A stretch of 5,301 nucleotides of DNA from Ruminococcaceae bacterium UBA1244. GTDB lineage: Bacteria; Bacillota; Clostridia; Oscillospirales; Acutalibacteraceae. This document shows positions 4,781-5,301 of this stretch, piece after piece (positions within the stretch are counted from its first letter, which is position 1; each line of letters starts with the position of its first letter). Where the stretch lies: NCBI GenBank assembly GCA_002308635.1, contig DBWG01000033.1, positions 4,428 through 9,728 of the forward strand. Direction: 5' to 3'. A program made the translations under genes and the position numbers. The notes under the pieces were generated by a model that saw nothing but the letters and a program-made list of their open reading frames with translations, made no database searches and was not told where the DNA came from.

Positions 4781-5301
4781 ATGTTTGAGCAAGATTTAAA
4801 AGAATTGATAGATAAAGTTAAAAAAGCAAAAGCTGAATTTTAAAATGTCGAACTGAAAAAGTGCAAGGACGGTGTTACCGAAAGGCTTTTCGATACACTT
4901 TCGAGCTTTTCCAATCAGGATGACGGAGGTGTAATAATCTTCGGGATAGATGAAAGCAGCAATTACGAAATAACAGGTATTGACGATGTGCAGCTACTGC
5001 AGAAAAAAGTAATGGAGCAATGTCAGCAGATGGAACCGGCTGTCAGGGCTGTTTTTACCGTTACAGAAACAGACGGAAAAAATATCGTTGCCGCCGAGAT
5101 ACCTCCGGTAGATATTACCGAAAGACCTTGCTTCTATAAAGGCAAGGGAAGAATAAAAGGCTCCTACGTTCGAGTTGGCGATGCCGATATACCTATGAAC
5201 GAATATGAGGTTTACAGCTACGAGGCTTACAGAAAAAAGTATCAAGACGAAATACGGGAAGTCGAAAGGGCTGAAATGAGCTCCCTTGATGAAAACAAGT
5301 T
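4781..5301 (+). pseudogene. AlbA_2 (Schlafen-like) domain ATP-binding protein, broken by an in-frame stop, runs off right edge
   Basis: From the ATG at 4781 the frame reads MFEQDLKELIDKVKKAKAEF, then TAA (4841-4843). It then stays open in the same frame to the window edge: NVELKKCKDGVTERLFDTLS, SFSNQDDGGVIIFGIDE, and later KGSYVRVGDADIPMNEYEVY. NVELK, the SFSNQDDGG loop and FGIDE strand are the signature of the AlbA_2 (Schlafen AlbA_2) domain, usually the N-terminal half of a predicted nucleic-acid-binding ATPase/transcriptional regulator. Frame and sequence are continuous across the TAA, so a single CAA-to-TAA (Gln) substitution is the simplest cause. No in-frame ATG, GTG or TTG precedes the domain core; the first are GTG 4988 and ATG 5012, too late and without ribosome binding sites. 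Promoter and ribosome binding site are excellent, so loss looks recent. Sequencing error or stop read-through remain possible. Confidence 0.75.

Noticed and set aside
4994..5245. Minus-strand 83-codon frame antisense to the AlbA_2 gene
   Set aside because: The plus strand here encodes clear AlbA_2 motifs. The antisense frame has no ribosome binding site or recognisable domain.

Overview
The window looks like a low-GC, AT-biased Clostridia chromosome. A gut or rumen Ruminococcus/Oscillospiraceae relative fits best. This is inference from four things: strong AGGAGG-type ribosome binding sites, TTGNNN-N17-TATAAT-type promoters, a CotH lipoprotein with a Met/Pro/Gly-rich insert, and the SFSNQDDGG-type AlbA_2 protein. 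No taxonomic marker gene is present. There are no tRNAs, rRNAs, CRISPR arrays or transposase genes.

Left part (1-935, minus strand) is a decayed oxidoreductase operon. Read from its promoter at 935-907 it holds an aldo/keto reductase N-terminal fragment, an alpha/beta hydrolase N-terminal fragment fused out of frame to a short-chain dehydrogenase C-terminal fragment, and an apparently intact flavodoxin start that runs off the left edge. The flanking genes keep good ribosome binding sites, so the flavodoxin may still be transcribed through the wreckage.

Middle part (912-2479) is a self-contained regulatory pair. A TetR-family repressor (minus) and a complete short-chain dehydrogenase (plus) diverge from a 123-bp intergenic region. 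That region carries a perfect 25-bp inverted repeat overlapping both predicted promoters. Each gene ends in an intrinsic terminator. The tetR terminator is interleaved with the promoter of the decayed operon, whose -35 box lies in the hairpin loop.

Right part (2482-4318, minus) is a monocistronic CotH-kinase-family lipoprotein. It has an in-frame duplicated 32-residue Pro/Asp/Gly-rich insert inside its kinase-like domain. A short GC-rich hairpin sequence occurs on both sides of this gene as 18/21 direct copies. A gene-poor AT-rich stretch follows (4319-4725), then four spaced TGTAA-type repeats, a near-consensus promoter, and an AlbA_2 (Schlafen-like) gene whose reading frame is broken by a TAA at codon 21. 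That gene runs off the right edge.

I did not find a clear new multi-gene system. The most notable signals are the eroded gene cluster, the nonsense codon in the AlbA_2 gene, the paired hairpins around cotH, and the repeat-bearing CotH insert.
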